Shown piece by piece: positions 33,747-43,867 of a stretch of 64,000 nt of DNA. The notes under the pieces were generated by a model, which worked only from the letters and a program-made list of their open reading frames with translations, did not search any database and was not told where the DNA came from. A program made the position numbers and the translations under genes. Source of the stretch: Chania multitudinisentens RB-25 (GTDB taxonomy: Bacteria > Pseudomonadota > Gammaproteobacteria > Enterobacterales > Enterobacteriaceae); assembly GCF_000520015.2 (NCBI RefSeq), contig NZ_CP007044.2, positions 5,424,184-5,488,183 on the forward strand, in the 5' to 3' direction. Within the stretch, counting starts at the first letter, position 1; each line of letters begins with the position of its first letter.

Positions 33747-35279
33747 ATGAATATCGATGCCTTGCTGACCTCAAAAGACCCCGACGAACTGCGCACTCTG
33801 GCGTTGAAATTACTCGCAGACCTTGAACAGCAGACGCAGCGAAACCAGACACAAACGTGCTATATCCAGCAACTGGAAGACGCACTGAAAAACGCCCGTC
33901 AGTGGCGCTTCGGGCGTAAAAGCGAAGCCTTCCAGGGCGAACAGCGCGGGTTGTTCGACGAAGATATCGAGGCCGATGCCGCCGATATCGAGCAGCAACT
34001 GGCGACTCTGTTACCCGAGCCGAAAACACCCAAACCGCAGGTACCCAAGCGCCAACCTCTGCCGCGTGAACTGCCCCGGGAAGAGGTTCGTCTGGCGCCG
34101 GCGTCTGATAGCTGCCCAGACTGTGGTTACCCCCTGCGCTTCATTCGTGATGAAATCAGCGAACGGCTGGAATATGTTCCGGCTCGCTTCATCGTGCATC
34201 GCCATGTCCGCCCGCAGTTCAGTTGTGCACACTGTGAAACAGTCGTCAGCGAGCCGCTACCGGCACAGCTGATTGAAAAAGGTCTGCCCGGTCCGGGTCT
34301 GCTGGCGCAGGTGGTGTGTGCCAAAAGTCTTGACCACCTGCCGCTCTACCGTCAGCAAGTGATATATCAACGTAGCGGTGTCGACCTGCCTCGCAGTACC
34401 TTGGCGGGTTGGTTCGGTGCCGTGGGTGCTGCCCTGAAACCGTTGGCCCAGGCGCTGCATCAGGACCTGTTGCAACACCCGGTCCTGCAGGCCGACGAAA
34501 CCCCGCTCTCCATCCTCGACCCCGGCAAGGGCAAAACCCAACGCGGTTATCTGTGGGCTTATATCACCGCGCTGGGGGCTGACCGGTCGATAGTGCTTTA
34601 TGATTGCCAGCCGGGGCGCAGTGGTCAGTATGCCCGCGATGTGCTTGAGGGTTGGCGCGGTACCCTGGTGGTGGACGGTTATGCCGGTTACCAGGCGTTG
34701 TTCGACAGCGGCCAGGCACTTGAGGCTGGATGTTGGGCGCACGCCCGGCGCAAGTTCTTCGAACTGTTTACTGCCAACAAAAGCCCGGTGGCCAAGGTTG
34801 CGCTGGATACAATCCGTGAGCTTTATAAGCTTGAGCGTAAAATCAAACCTCGGTCGGCGTATAAGAAACGCCAATGGCGACGGCGATACGCCAAACCCCG
34901 GCTGGAGACCTTCCATCAATGGCTGTTGTTGCAACAGACACACTCGGCACCCAACTCCGGGCTGCGCAAGGCGCTGGACTATACCCTGAAACGTTGGCCT
35001 GCGTTGCTGTGTTACCTGGACGATGGCCGCGTACCCATCGACAATAATCGCACTGAAAACTGCCTCCGTCCGGTGGCCATAGGCCGCAAAAACTGGCTCT
35101 TTGCCGGGTCGTTGCGTGCTGGGCAACGGATGGCGGCTATCCTGAGTCTGCTGGAAACCGCCAAACTCAACGGTCACGACCCTTACGTCTGGTTGCGCGA
35201 TGTGCTGACCCGCTTGCCGACTTGGCCCAGCAATAGGCTCAGCGAGCTATTACCCTACGCCGAAAACAGCTTCAGCTAA
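33747..35279 (+). CDS. IS66 transposase TnpC
   Basis: The 510-residue DDE transposase has an N-terminal leucine-rich helix, a zinc-finger-like segment (CPDCGYPLRF and later CAHCE), the first catalytic D in LQADETPLSI, the second in LVVDGYAGYQ with CWAHARRKFFE, and the catalytic E in NNRTENCLRPVAIGRKNW. It is intact, with no frameshift. Its GC content is clearly higher than that of the neighbouring defence genes. Confidence 0.93.
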   Translation: MNIDALLTSKDPDELRTLALKLLADLEQQTQRNQTQTCYIQQLEDALKNARQWRFGRKSEAFQGEQRGLFDEDIEADAADIEQQLATLLPEPKTPKPQVPKRQPLPRELPREEVRLAPASDSCPDCGYPLRFIRDEISERLEYVPARFIVHRHVRPQFSCAHCETVVSEPLPAQLIEKGLPGPGLLAQVVCAKSLDHLPLYRQQVIYQRSGVDLPRSTLAGWFGAVGAALKPLAQALHQDLLQHPVLQADETPLSILDPGKGKTQRGYLWAYITALGADRSIVLYDCQPGRSGQYARDVLEGWRGTLVVDGYAGYQALFDSGQALEAGCWAHARRKFFELFTANKSPVAKVALDTIRELYKLERKIKPRSAYKKRQWRRRYAKPRLETFHQWLLLQQTHSAPNSGLRKALDYTLKRWPALLCYLDDGRVPIDNNRTENCLRPVAIGRKNWLFAGSLRAGQRMAAILSLLETAKLNGHDPYVWLRDVLTRLPTWPSNRLSELLPYAENSFS

Positions 35280-35389
35280 TATCCACCAGTTTATTACACT
35301 ACTTTAATAACACAACGCGAGTTCGCCGGACGCTTACGTATTATCGAAAAGGACTATTAATCTTTGCATAGTCAAATGGAGTGTGGCCG

Positions 35390-36704
35390 GAGACTGTAAT
35401 TTAAATTGTATAATTGCTTGTTTTTGATATGTTCTTCCTGACAATGGAGACAGGCAAATTATGGACGAAAAGAAACTTAAGGCACTTGCGGCCGAACTGG
35501 CTAAAGGCCTTAAAACTGAAGCTGACCTCAATGCATTTTCTCGCATGTTGACCAAGCTTACCGTCGAAACAGCGTTGAATGCTGAACTTACGGAACACCT
35601 CGGCCATGAGAAAAATGCATCCAAAGCAGGTTCGAATACCCGTAATGGTTATTCGTCTAAGACGTTGCTCACTGATGATGGTGAGGTCGAACTGAATACA
35701 CCCCGCGACCGTGAAAACACCTTCGAGCCTCAGTTAATCAAGAAAAACCAGACGCGTATCACGCAGATGGACAGCCAGATTTTATCTTTGTATGCCAAAG
35801 GGATGACCACGAGAGAAATCGTTGCCACGTTCAAAGAAATGTACGATGCCGACGTGTCACCTACGCTGATATCCAAAGTCACCGATGCCGTTAAAGAGCT
35901 GGTCACTGAGTGGCAAAATCGGCCACTGGACTCACTGTATCCAATTGTTTATATCGATTTTATTGTGGTGAGGGTGCGTCAAAATGGTAGCGTCATCAAC
36001 AAAGCCGTGTTCCTTGCCTTGGGCATCAACACCGAGGGGCAGAAAGAACTTCTGGGCATGTGGCTGGCAGAAAATGAAGGGGCCAAATTCTGGTTGGGCG
36101 TGTTAACTGAACTGAAAAAGCGGGGTCTTCAAGACATCCTGATTGCCTGCGTAGATGGTCTGAAAGGCTTCCCCGATGCGATAAACAACGTCTATCCGCA
36201 AACCCACATCCAGCTGTGTATTATCCACATGGTACGTAACAGCCTGAAGTACGTGTCGTGGAAAGACTACAAAGCAGTCACCGGCGGGTTGAAAACGGTG
36301 TACCAGGCCCCGACAGAGGAAGCGGCCCTGATGGCGTTGGACAAGTTCGCAGGCGTCTGGGATGAAAAATACCCGCAAATCAGCAAAGGCTGGCGTACAC
36401 ACTGGGAAAATCTCAACACGTTCTTTGGTTATCCAGTGGATATTCGCAAAGCCATCTACACGACCAATGCTATCGAATCACTGAACAGCGTTATCCGGCA
36501 GGCGATTAAGAAACGTAAAGTGTTCCCGACAGACGACTCGGTGAGAAAAGTGATTTATCTGGCAATCCAGGTGGCGTCAAAAAAATGGAGTATACCGATC
36601 CAGAACTGGTGGTTGGCAATGAGTCGTTTTATTATCGAGTTCGGTGACCGTCTAAACGATCACCTTTAATAGGCGGGCAGTTACACAGAATTATGAACAG
36701 GCTC
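35390..36704 (+). mobile_element. IS256-family insertion sequence, right copy (inverted to left copy)
   Basis: This 1315-bp element from GAGACTGT to ACAGGCTC is the same length as the copy at 8204. Unlike that copy it has no target duplication: TGTGGCCG precedes it and GCGCCGTA follows. One flank has therefore been lost or rearranged since insertion. The IS66 right duplication lies 44 bases to the left. Confidence 0.93.
35461..36669 (+). CDS. IS256-family transposase
   Basis: The 402-residue mutator-type DDE transposase is intact and differs from the left copy by three visible substitutions. The DDE residues lie in YPIVYIDFIVV, IACVDGLKG and NAIESLNSV. The two copies in inverted orientation 26 kb apart could recombine and flip the whole defence operon. 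Confidence 0.93.
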   Translation: MDEKKLKALAAELAKGLKTEADLNAFSRMLTKLTVETALNAELTEHLGHEKNASKAGSNTRNGYSSKTLLTDDGEVELNTPRDRENTFEPQLIKKNQTRITQMDSQILSLYAKGMTTREIVATFKEMYDADVSPTLISKVTDAVKELVTEWQNRPLDSLYPIVYIDFIVVRVRQNGSVINKAVFLALGINTEGQKELLGMWLAENEGAKFWLGVLTELKKRGLQDILIACVDGLKGFPDAINNVYPQTHIQLCIIHMVRNSLKYVSWKDYKAVTGGLKTVYQAPTEEAALMALDKFAGVWDEKYPQISKGWRTHWENLNTFFGYPVDIRKAIYTTNAIESLNSVIRQAIKKRKVFPTDDSVRKVIYLAIQVASKKWSIPIQNWWLAMSRFIIEFGDRLNDHL

Positions 36705-36749
36705 GCGCCGTATAAAAATCCATTCTTATCAGCTGTATTAGCTCAGACC

Positions 36750-37918
36750 TGATCTGACAGTTACCGGTTATTTATACAGGTATCTGTCAGATTACATCTG
36801 GCTTAAGTTTTTCTCAGCCCAGATGCGCTTTCCATCAAGTAATGTTTCCATTGGCGTTCTGCCACAGCACATTTTCCCCTGATGAGTTCGCTCATTATTA
36901 TAGTGAGCCAGCCATTCATCAAGATCCGATTGTAATGTATCGAGCTCACCATACAGCTTTTTACGGAACGTGACCTGATAAAACTCGTTCAGTATCGTTT
37001 TGTGGAACCGCTCGCAGATGCCGTTTGTCTGCGGTGACATCGCTTTGGTTTTCGTGTGGTCGATGTCATTTATCGCCAGGTAGAGCTGGTAATCATGTTG
37101 CTCCACTTTGCCACAAAACTCTGTGCCTCTGTCGGTCAGTATTCTCAGCATTGGCAGTCCATGCGACTCGTAAAAGGGGAGCACACGGTCATTCAGCAGG
37201 TCAGCCGCAGTAATCGGGGTTTTGGTGACATACAGCTTGCAGTGAGCAACCTTCGAGTATGTATCAACAAAGGTCTGCTGATAGATACGCCCGACGCCTT
37301 TCAGATTGCCGACGTAGAACGTATCCTGTGAGCCCAGATAGCCGGGATGGGCGGTTTCGATTTCACCACATACCTGGTCATCACTGGCTTTACGCTCCAG
37401 TGCCACTATCTGTGCTTCAGTCAGTTCGATACCGTCATGGGCCACTTTTTCTTCCAGTGCTTTCAGCCGCTTTTTGAAGTTCTCAAGTGAGTGACGCAGC
37501 CAGACAGAACGGACGCCGCTTCCTGAGATAAAAACGCCTTGTTTACGCAGTTCATTACTGCTCCGGTGCTGACCATGCGCAGGGAACGCGATAGCGTAAT
37601 CAACAACGGCCTGCTCAGTGGCATTATCAGTACGGTTTTTGATGTTGGAAGCACGTCGACTGCGGTTAATTAGTGCATCCACGCCACCTTCATCAGCCAA
37701 CTCCCGATAACGGTAAAACGTATCGCGTGAGACGCCCATGATTTTACAGGCTTTTGACACGTTGCTAAGTTCTTCGGCCAGATTGAGCAAACCTGTTTTG
37801 TGTTTGATGACAGGATTGTTAGTATGAAGCATGAGAGTTACCTCGTGTTTTGTATAAGGATTCGACACCCATATCAAAACCGGTAACTCTCAACCTTTCA
37901 AGGTCATGTGTCAGATCA
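36750..37918 (-). mobile_element. IS481-family element
   Basis: Inverted ends TGATCTGACA (36750) and TGTCAGATCA (37918) bound a single transposase gene, about 1.17 kb in all. No matching short target duplication is obvious (CAGACC before, AGTCGC after). It separates the right IS256 copy from the integrase. Confidence 0.7.
36792..37832 (-). CDS. IS481-family transposase
   Basis: The 346-residue DDE protein has an N-terminal helix-turn-helix (NVSKACKIMGVSRDTFYRYRE), first D in YQQTFVDTYSKVAHC, second D in RILTDRGTEFCG, and E in QTNGICERFHKTILNE, followed by YNNERTHQG. The start at 37832 has GAGGTAA upstream; the frame is open 15 codons further but that part overlaps the element's end region. 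It is intact and likely functional. Confidence 0.88.
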   Translation of the reverse strand: MLHTNNPVIKHKTGLLNLAEELSNVSKACKIMGVSRDTFYRYRELADEGGVDALINRSRRASNIKNRTDNATEQAVVDYAIAFPAHGQHRSSNELRKQGVFISGSGVRSVWLRHSLENFKKRLKALEEKVAHDGIELTEAQIVALERKASDDQVCGEIETAHPGYLGSQDTFYVGNLKGVGRIYQQTFVDTYSKVAHCKLYVTKTPITAADLLNDRVLPFYESHGLPMLRILTDRGTEFCGKVEQHDYQLYLAINDIDHTKTKAMSPQTNGICERFHKTILNEFYQVTFRKKLYGELDTLQSDLDEWLAHYNNERTHQGKMCCGRTPMETLLDGKRIWAEKNLSQM

Positions 37919-37968
37919 AGTCGCGACTAATACAAATAAGTTCAGGTTAAAAATTAGCACATCAAAAC

Positions 37969-39225
37969 TCATGCCCCTCTAAACTCATACGGCACCACAT
38001 GCGCATTGCGGTTCGCATCCAGATAATCTGCCCACCATTGCAGCATCAACTTACGTTCTTCGATGTGTTCAGCCTTATGGATATAAGCCGCCCGCACGCT
38101 ATTGCGTTCCTGATGGCTCATTTGCCGCTCTACTGCGTCTTTTGACCACTGCCCAGACTCAACCAGTGCACTACAGGCCATGGTACGGAAACCATGCCCG
38201 CACAACTCGGCTGTGGTGTTATATCCCATGACGCGCAACGCATTATTGACGGTATTTTCACTCATGGGTTTGGTAGGACGATGATCGCCAGGGAAAATAA
38301 GCTCATGGCTGCCGCTAATCGCTTTGACCTCCTCCAACAGCACCAAAGCCTGTCGGGATAAGGGCACCAAATGCTCGGTACGCATTTTTGCCCCACGTTG
38401 AGAGTGTTTTACACCCGGTATCGCTTCACGTTCAGCCGGTATGGTCCACATAGCACGTTTAAAGTCGATCTCAGTCCAGCGGGCAAAGCGTAGTTCGCTG
38501 GAGCGAATAAAGACACATAGCGTTAACTTTAAGGCTAAGGTGGTCAACGCTCGCCCTTTATAGTGCTCAATCCTTGCCAGAAAATCCGGTAACTTCTCCA
38601 GTTTCAAAGCAGGGCGATGGGTGGCCTTTGGCGAAGCTAACGCCCCAGAGAGATCTTGTGCGGGATTACGCTCTATCAGATCGTTCTGCACGGCATAGCG
38701 CATAATATCGGTCACTCGCTGGCGCAGCCGTGACGCCAAATCGAGATGGCCGTTTCGCTCCACCACTTTCAGCGGCTCAAGCAAGTCTTTGGCTTTCAGG
38801 TCAGCAATGTGGCGCTGCCCTATCGCTGGCAGAATATTGCGTTCCATATCACGCCATACCCTTTCAGCATGCGTTTTTGACCAGCGATTCTGACTAATTT
38901 GCTGGAACCAGTCATACGCCACTTTTTCGAAGGTATTCAGCGCAACCTGCGCTTCTTCTTTTTCTTCTTCCCGTTTTTCTGCCGGGTTGATGCCATCGGC
39001 TAACAACAGCCGTACCTCATCACGCTTCTCTCTGGCCTTCGCCAACGAGATCAGCGGATAAGCACCAAAAGCAATCCGGCTCTCCTTCCCTGCAAAACGG
39101 TACTTGAGATACCAGCGCTTAGAGCCATTAGGATTTACCAAAAGATACAGGCCATGCGCATCCGCGAGTTTGTAAGCTTTTTCGCGAGGCTTGGCGGTTC
39201 TAGCTACAACGTCTGTCAGGGCCAT
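37969..39225 (-). CDS. P4-type tyrosine integrase
   Basis: The 418-residue site-specific recombinase has a DUF4102-type N-terminal arm-binding domain (residues 1-85), a core-binding domain (about 100-185) and a catalytic domain with R241, H344, R347, H371 and nucleophile Y381. It lies about 220 bases from the 3' end of leuX, with its 5' end facing the tRNA, the standard arrangement for an island that integrates into a tRNA gene. It should catalyse insertion and excision between attP and the leuX attB. The gene is intact. Mobility depends on whether a functional second att site survives at the left side. Confidence 0.93.
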   Translation of the reverse strand: MALTDVVARTAKPREKAYKLADAHGLYLLVNPNGSKRWYLKYRFAGKESRIAFGAYPLISLAKAREKRDEVRLLLADGINPAEKREEEKEEAQVALNTFEKVAYDWFQQISQNRWSKTHAERVWRDMERNILPAIGQRHIADLKAKDLLEPLKVVERNGHLDLASRLRQRVTDIMRYAVQNDLIERNPAQDLSGALASPKATHRPALKLEKLPDFLARIEHYKGRALTTLALKLTLCVFIRSSELRFARWTEIDFKRAMWTIPAEREAIPGVKHSQRGAKMRTEHLVPLSRQALVLLEEVKAISGSHELIFPGDHRPTKPMSENTVNNALRVMGYNTTAELCGHGFRTMACSALVESGQWSKDAVERQMSHQERNSVRAAYIHKAEHIEERKLMLQWWADYLDANRNAHVVPYEFRGA

Positions 39226-39444
39226 AATTGGGGGTCAGCTCATTATCGAAGTGGATTGACCCTCATCTTGACCCCCAAATCATCTGGATGTCAATGGACG
39301 AAAAAAGACCACTGTGGATAAAACAGACAATTCAAGAAGGTGCAATGAAATGTTAAATGCATTACTTAACAATAAGATATGAACGTTTATGGAAGATACT
39401 GGACATAAAAAAAAGCCACCCTAAGGTGACTTAATTTCATACTA

Positions 39445-39529
39445 TGGTGCCGAAGGCCGGACTCGAACCGGCACGTATTTCTACGGTTGATTTTGAATCA
39501 ACTGCGTCTACCGATTTCGCCACTTCGGC
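39445..39529 (-). tRNA. leuX: tRNA-Leu (CAA)
   Basis: The 85-base tRNA starts GCCGAAGTGGCGAAATCGG, has anticodon CAA in the stem-loop GTTGATTCAAAATCAAC, a variable arm, T-loop GGTTCGAGTCC and encoded 3' CCA. The sequence agrees with enterobacterial leuX as I remember it, a known integration hot spot next to lptG. The 3' end faces the integrase and is the attachment site of the island. A terminator-like GCCACCC/GGGTGAC hairpin with a U-tract lies just beyond the 3' end at about 39410-39430. Confidence 0.97.
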
Positions 39530-39772
39530 ACTGAAGTAGTATGCGGAAAACGTGGGCATTATACATTCCTGCTTACCTCACGCAACACTTATCAAGCATT
39601 CAATGAGTTGAGTGTTGAAAAAAACGTCATCCAGACATTTTCTTTGCTTCTAACCCCCTTGTCTGGCCTGAATCTGGTCAAAAACTAAAGCACCACTGTG
39701 GTTCCACAACCCAATCGAACGGGTCGGGGAATCACCAACGGATCGTCCACACAGCCGAGTAAATACAGAAAA

Positions 39773-39804
39773 AATGCCACCCCGTGGTTTCACGGGGTGG
39801 CATT
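39773..39804 (-). terminator. terminator of the lptF-lptG operon
   Basis: A 14-base perfect stem (AATGCCACCCCGTG with its complement) has a four-base loop. On the minus strand it is followed by a run of U, the classic intrinsic terminator, 31 bases after the lptG stop. The rest of the leuX-lptG gap (39530-39772) shows no gene. Confidence 0.93.
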
Positions 39805-39835
39805 ATTACGAATTGAGTTGAATGGCTGAACGGTA

Positions 39836-40903
39836 CTATCTGCGTTTCAACAACATATACACGCTAATGAATAGGAACAGCATACTCGGCAGTAACGCCC
39901 CCAGAATGGGTGGCATGTTGTAGACCAGACTCAAACCAAAAACCCGATCCAGCACATAAAACAGGAAACCAAAGCTGATACCGATCACAACACGGATACC
40001 CATAGGCACACTGCGCAACGGGCCGAAGATAAACGACAGCGCCATCAGCATCATCACCGCAACAGAAAGTGGCGAAAAGATTTTTTTCCACATGTTTAAC
40101 TGATAACGGCTGGCCTCTTGCCCACTTTGTTTCAGGTACTTCACATAGCTGTGTAACCCGCTGATGGAGAGTGAATCAGGGTCCAGCGCCACCACACCCA
40201 GCTTGTCCGGCGTCAGGGTAGTTTCCCAAACGTCAGTCAGGGTCTGAGTTCCTGTCACCTGTTGTTCGTTAGTCAGGTCAGACGTATCCACCTGTGAAAG
40301 CTGCCAGACGCCATTTTCAAAGCTGGCTCCGGCGGCATAACGCACGCTCTCCAAGCGATGCTGATTGTTGAAATGGTAGATGTTCACACCGGAAAGCTCG
40401 GCTTTACCAGAGACACGTTCAATATAAATAAAATCGTTGCCGTCTTTCGCCCACAAACCACTTTTGGTGGAAAGCAGTGAACCACCATACATCTGCTGAG
40501 CACGGTAGTTACGTGCCATCTGTTCACCGGGAGGTGCAACCCATTCACCAATCGCCATCGTCAGCAAAACCAGCGGGATCGCCGTTTTCATTACCGAACC
40601 GGCAATCTGCAAGCGGGTAAAGCCCGCTGCCTGCATAACCACCAATTCACTGCGCGTAGCTAACGTTCCCAGACCCAGCAGTGCTCCCAGCAGTGCCGCC
40701 ATCGGGAAAAAAATCTCAATATCTTTCGGCACGGTAAGCAGGGTAAACATCCCCGCGCCCAGCACCGTGTAGTCGCCCTGGCCCACTTTACGCAGTTGCT
40801 CAACAAATTTGATGATGCCGGAAAGCGATACCAACATGAACAACGTCATCATGATGGTGTTAAAAATTGTCTTACCGATATAACGGTCTAATACACCAAA
40901 CAT
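39836..40903 (-). CDS. lptG: LPS export ABC transporter permease LptG
   Basis: The 355-residue inner-membrane subunit of the LptB2FG complex extracts lipopolysaccharide from the inner membrane and hands it to LptC. It has six hydrophobic segments, three at each end, around a periplasmic beta-jellyroll (about residues 110-260). It begins MFGVLDRYIGKTIFNT, as LptG does. The start at 40903 overlaps the lptF stop by one base (TGATG); an 18-codon upstream extension lies inside lptF and is not used. It is essential in most enterobacteria and is the last gene of the operon, before the strong terminator. Confidence 0.96.
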   Translation of the reverse strand: MFGVLDRYIGKTIFNTIMMTLFMLVSLSGIIKFVEQLRKVGQGDYTVLGAGMFTLLTVPKDIEIFFPMAALLGALLGLGTLATRSELVVMQAAGFTRLQIAGSVMKTAIPLVLLTMAIGEWVAPPGEQMARNYRAQQMYGGSLLSTKSGLWAKDGNDFIYIERVSGKAELSGVNIYHFNNQHRLESVRYAAGASFENGVWQLSQVDTSDLTNEQQVTGTQTLTDVWETTLTPDKLGVVALDPDSLSISGLHSYVKYLKQSGQEASRYQLNMWKKIFSPLSVAVMMLMALSFIFGPLRSVPMGIRVVIGISFGFLFYVLDRVFGLSLVYNMPPILGALLPSMLFLFISVYMLLKRR

Positions 40904-42000
40904 CAGGCCGCTCCTCTCAGCCGCGCACGAAGTCTGCGCATCGGGACGGTATCCCACAGGTTAAGCCCCAACGCGATTGCGAAATAAGCGGCATTTACCA
41001 ACCAAATCCACAGCATCGGATCCAATTTGCCTTTGCCGCCGTTGGAACGCAGTGACGTCTGCACCAGGAAGAAAATCAGATACAACAGGAGCGCTGGCAA
41101 CATACTCAACACGCGGCCCTGGCGTGGGTTCACCACGCTGAGTGGTACCACCAGCAGCGCCATCAAGACGACAGAAAACACTAACGTCAGGCGCCAGTGA
41201 AACTCAGCGCTGGCTTCAGGGTTATCGGATGCCCACAGCATACGCATCGACATTTGCTCTGTCTGGGTACGGTTATCCAGCACCACCGGGCGGTAGCCGA
41301 TCACTGCTTTGTAATCGTTGAAATCAGTAATACGGAAATCGCGCAGCAACGCGGTGCCCTCAAAACGGGTGCCTTTATCCAGCGTCACCACTTGTGAACC
41401 GTCCTGGTTCTGGCTGATCACACCCCGTTCCGCCACCACCACCGAAGGGCGCTGGTTACCGCTTGGCCGCAACTGCGCCAAAAATACGTTATTAAAGGTG
41501 TTGCCCTTCACATTGCCCACGAATAACACCGCATTGCCATCTTGCGAAGGCTGGAACTGCCCTTCGGCCAGCCCGGCAATGCTGGGGTTGGCTTTGGCTT
41601 CGGCGATCACGCCATCCTGATAGCTGGAAGCCCACGGCCCCAGCCAGAATACGTTTATTGCTGCAACAGAAGAAGTCAAGGCCGCTAATACCAGAGCGGC
41701 AATAATCAGGGTTCGTTTCCCCAGTCCGCAGGCATGCATCACCGTGATTTCACTTTCGGTATACAACCGCCCAAGCGTCATCAAAATGCCAAGAAACAGG
41801 CTTAAAGGCAGGATCAGTTGCGCCATCTTCGGCACGCCTAATGCAAGCAGGGAGAAAACTAAATTTGTTGGGATATTACCGTCAACCGTATCACCTAACA
41901 CCCTGATCAGGTTCTGACAAAAAAAGATCAGGAGCAGGATGAACAGGATAGCAATTTGGCTTTTCAGCGTTTCCCGTACCAGATATCTAATGATGATCAC
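40903..42000 (-). CDS. lptF: LPS export ABC transporter permease LptF
   Basis: The 365-residue partner of LptG has the same layout: three membrane segments (from residue 15, IAILFILLLIFFC), a periplasmic jellyroll at about 115-265, and three more segments. The opening MIIIRYLVRETLKSQ is characteristic. LptF and LptG form the heterodimeric channel for LPS. The promoter lies in the 278-base divergent gap shared with pepA. Confidence 0.96.
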   Translation of the reverse strand: MIIIRYLVRETLKSQIAILFILLLIFFCQNLIRVLGDTVDGNIPTNLVFSLLALGVPKMAQLILPLSLFLGILMTLGRLYTESEITVMHACGLGKRTLIIAALVLAALTSSVAAINVFWLGPWASSYQDGVIAEAKANPSIAGLAEGQFQPSQDGNAVLFVGNVKGNTFNNVFLAQLRPSGNQRPSVVVAERGVISQNQDGSQVVTLDKGTRFEGTALLRDFRITDFNDYKAVIGYRPVVLDNRTQTEQMSMRMLWASDNPEASAEFHWRLTLVFSVVLMALLVVPLSVVNPRQGRVLSMLPALLLYLIFFLVQTSLRSNGGKGKLDPMLWIWLVNAAYFAIALGLNLWDTVPMRRLRARLRGAA

Positions 42001-42278
42001 GCTTATTACGCCTGTGAAAACTTGTCTTTTTGCAGGAAAATCGCTAGTTTCATCGCTAATCCACCATTTTTATCATCATGTGGCAACCTTTACAGCTAAA
42101 ATAGTATTAAAACATCAAGCCGTTTAGGTACCCTATAGGAACAACCCTATAGCCGCCAAAACAGAACAATTACGCAGTTCAGGTTAGCATATCAGTTAAC
42201 CCACTGACGGAAGCACGTGACGAAGTGAGTTATTCTAGCCGTAGCTTCTGCCGTTGTCTTTAAGATTCAGGAGAGTGC

Positions 42279-43790
42279 ATGGAGTTCAGTGTAAAAAGCG
42301 GTAGCCCGGAAAAACAGCGCAGCGCCTGTATTGTCGTCGGTGTTTTTGAGCCGCGCCGCCTGTCACCTATCGCAGAACAACTCGACAAAATCAGTGATGG
42401 TTATATCAGCGCATTGCTGCGCCGTGGCGAATTGGAAGGCAAAGTCGGGCAGACATTACTGCTGCACCATGTGCCGAACATTCTCTCCGAACGCATCCTG
42501 TTAATTGGCTGTGGCAAAGAGCGCGAGCTTGATGAACGCCAATATAAACAGGTGATTCAGAAAACCATCAATACCCTTAACGATACCGGTTCAATGGAAG
42601 CCGTCTGCTTCCTGACCGAACTGCACGTGAAAGGCCGTAACACTTATTGGAAGGTGCGCCAGGCAATCGAAACCGCCAAAGAAACGCTCTACACCTTCGA
42701 TCAACTGAAAAGCAACAAAATAGAACCCCGCCGCCCGCTGCGTAAAATGGTGTTCAATGTGCCAACGCGCCGTGAGCTCACCAGTGGCGAACGTGCCATT
42801 CAGCACGGCCTGGCTATCGCTTCCGGTATCAAAGCCGCCAAAGACCTGGGCAACATGCCGCCAAACATCTGCAATGCCGGTTATCTGGCATCTCAGGCGC
42901 GCCAGTTGGCAGATGCCTTCAGTAGCAACATCACCACCCGCGTCATCGGCGAACAGCAGATGAAAGAGCTGGGAATGAATGCTTATCTGGCCGTCGGCGC
43001 GGGTTCACAAAACGAATCACTGATGTCCGTGGTGGAATATAAAGGCAATCCGAACCCGGATGCTAAGCCGATCGTGCTAGTGGGCAAAGGGTTGACCTTT
43101 GATTCCGGTGGTATCTCGATCAAACCCGCCGACGCCATGGACGAAATGAAATACGACATGTGCGGTGCAGCCACGGTATACGGAGTGATGCGCGTGGTGG
43201 CGGAACTGAACCTGCCGCTGAACGTGATTGGCGTGCTGGCGGGTTGCGAAAATATGCCGGGCGGGCGTGCTTATCGCCCTGGTGATGTGCTGACCACCAT
43301 GTCCGGCCAAACGGTGGAAGTGCTGAATACCGACGCCGAAGGCCGCCTGGTGCTGTGCGACGCCCTTACCTACGTGGAGCGTTTCGAACCAGAGCTGGTC
43401 ATTGATATCGCCACCCTGACCGGTGCCTGCGTGATCGCGCTGGGCCACCACCTCACTGGCTTGATGTCGAACCACAATCCATTAGCGCATGAACTGCTCG
43501 GTGCTTCCGAACAGGCCGGAGATCGCGCGTGGCGCCTGCCGCTGGCAGACGAGTACTACGAGCAACTGGATTCCAACTTTGCGGATATGGCCAATATTGG
43601 TGGCCGCCCAGGAGGAGCCATCACCGCCGGTTGCTTCCTGTCGCGCTTTACCCGCAAATACAGTTGGGCACACCTGGATATTGCCGGCACCGCCTGGCGC
43701 TCCGGCAAAACCAAGGGAGCGACTGGTCGCCCGGTCGCGCTGTTGTCACAGTTTTTGCTCAATCGTGCAGGTCTGAACGGCGACGATTAA
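42279..43790 (+). CDS. pepA: leucyl aminopeptidase A
   Basis: The 503-residue M17 cytosolic aminopeptidase is a hexamer with two metal ions per site. The signature NTDAEGRL is at 350-357, and VGKGLTFDSGGISIKP with its metal ligands lies upstream of it. The N-terminal domain of about 165 residues, which in E. coli PepA binds DNA for Xer recombination at cer and for carAB control, is complete. AGGAGAG lies seven bases before the ATG. A terminator follows the stop. Divergent from lptF as in other enterobacteria. Confidence 0.97.
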   Translation: MEFSVKSGSPEKQRSACIVVGVFEPRRLSPIAEQLDKISDGYISALLRRGELEGKVGQTLLLHHVPNILSERILLIGCGKERELDERQYKQVIQKTINTLNDTGSMEAVCFLTELHVKGRNTYWKVRQAIETAKETLYTFDQLKSNKIEPRRPLRKMVFNVPTRRELTSGERAIQHGLAIASGIKAAKDLGNMPPNICNAGYLASQARQLADAFSSNITTRVIGEQQMKELGMNAYLAVGAGSQNESLMSVVEYKGNPNPDAKPIVLVGKGLTFDSGGISIKPADAMDEMKYDMCGAATVYGVMRVVAELNLPLNVIGVLAGCENMPGGRAYRPGDVLTTMSGQTVEVLNTDAEGRLVLCDALTYVERFEPELVIDIATLTGACVIALGHHLTGLMSNHNPLAHELLGASEQAGDRAWRLPLADEYYEQLDSNFADMANIGGRPGGAITAGCFLSRFTRKYSWAHLDIAGTAWRSGKTKGATGRPVALLSQFLLNRAGLNGDD

Positions 43791-43820
43791 TATACCCGTC
43801 ATAATTCAGGTATAATCATC

Positions 43821-43844
43821 AAGGGCACAGCAGGCTGTGCCCTT
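43821..43844 (+). terminator. pepA terminator
   Basis: AAGGGCACAG and CTGTGCCCTT form a perfect 10-base stem with loop CAGG, followed by GTATTTTTT. It lies 30 bases after the pepA stop. Confidence 0.92.
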
Positions 43845-43867
43845 GTATTTTTTACAGGCACCCGACT

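Larger units (their letters stand above)
32964..35337 (+). mobile_element. IS66-family insertion sequence
   Basis: The 2374-bp element starts GTAAGCGTCCGG and ends CCGGACGCTTAC. It is flanked by GTATTATC on both sides (32956-32963 and 35338-35345), a perfect 8-bp target duplication. It carries tnpA, tnpB and tnpC in the usual order. It is inserted just past the defence operon terminator and does not touch the operon. Confidence 0.95.

Noticed and set aside
34257..35177. 306-codon open frame on the minus strand
   Set aside because: Antisense to the IS66 tnpC gene, which has complete catalytic motifs.
8204..36704. Composite transposon bounded by two IS256 copies
   Set aside because: The left copy has its own complete 8-bp target duplication, so the segment did not move as a unit from that end; the right copy has no matching flank.
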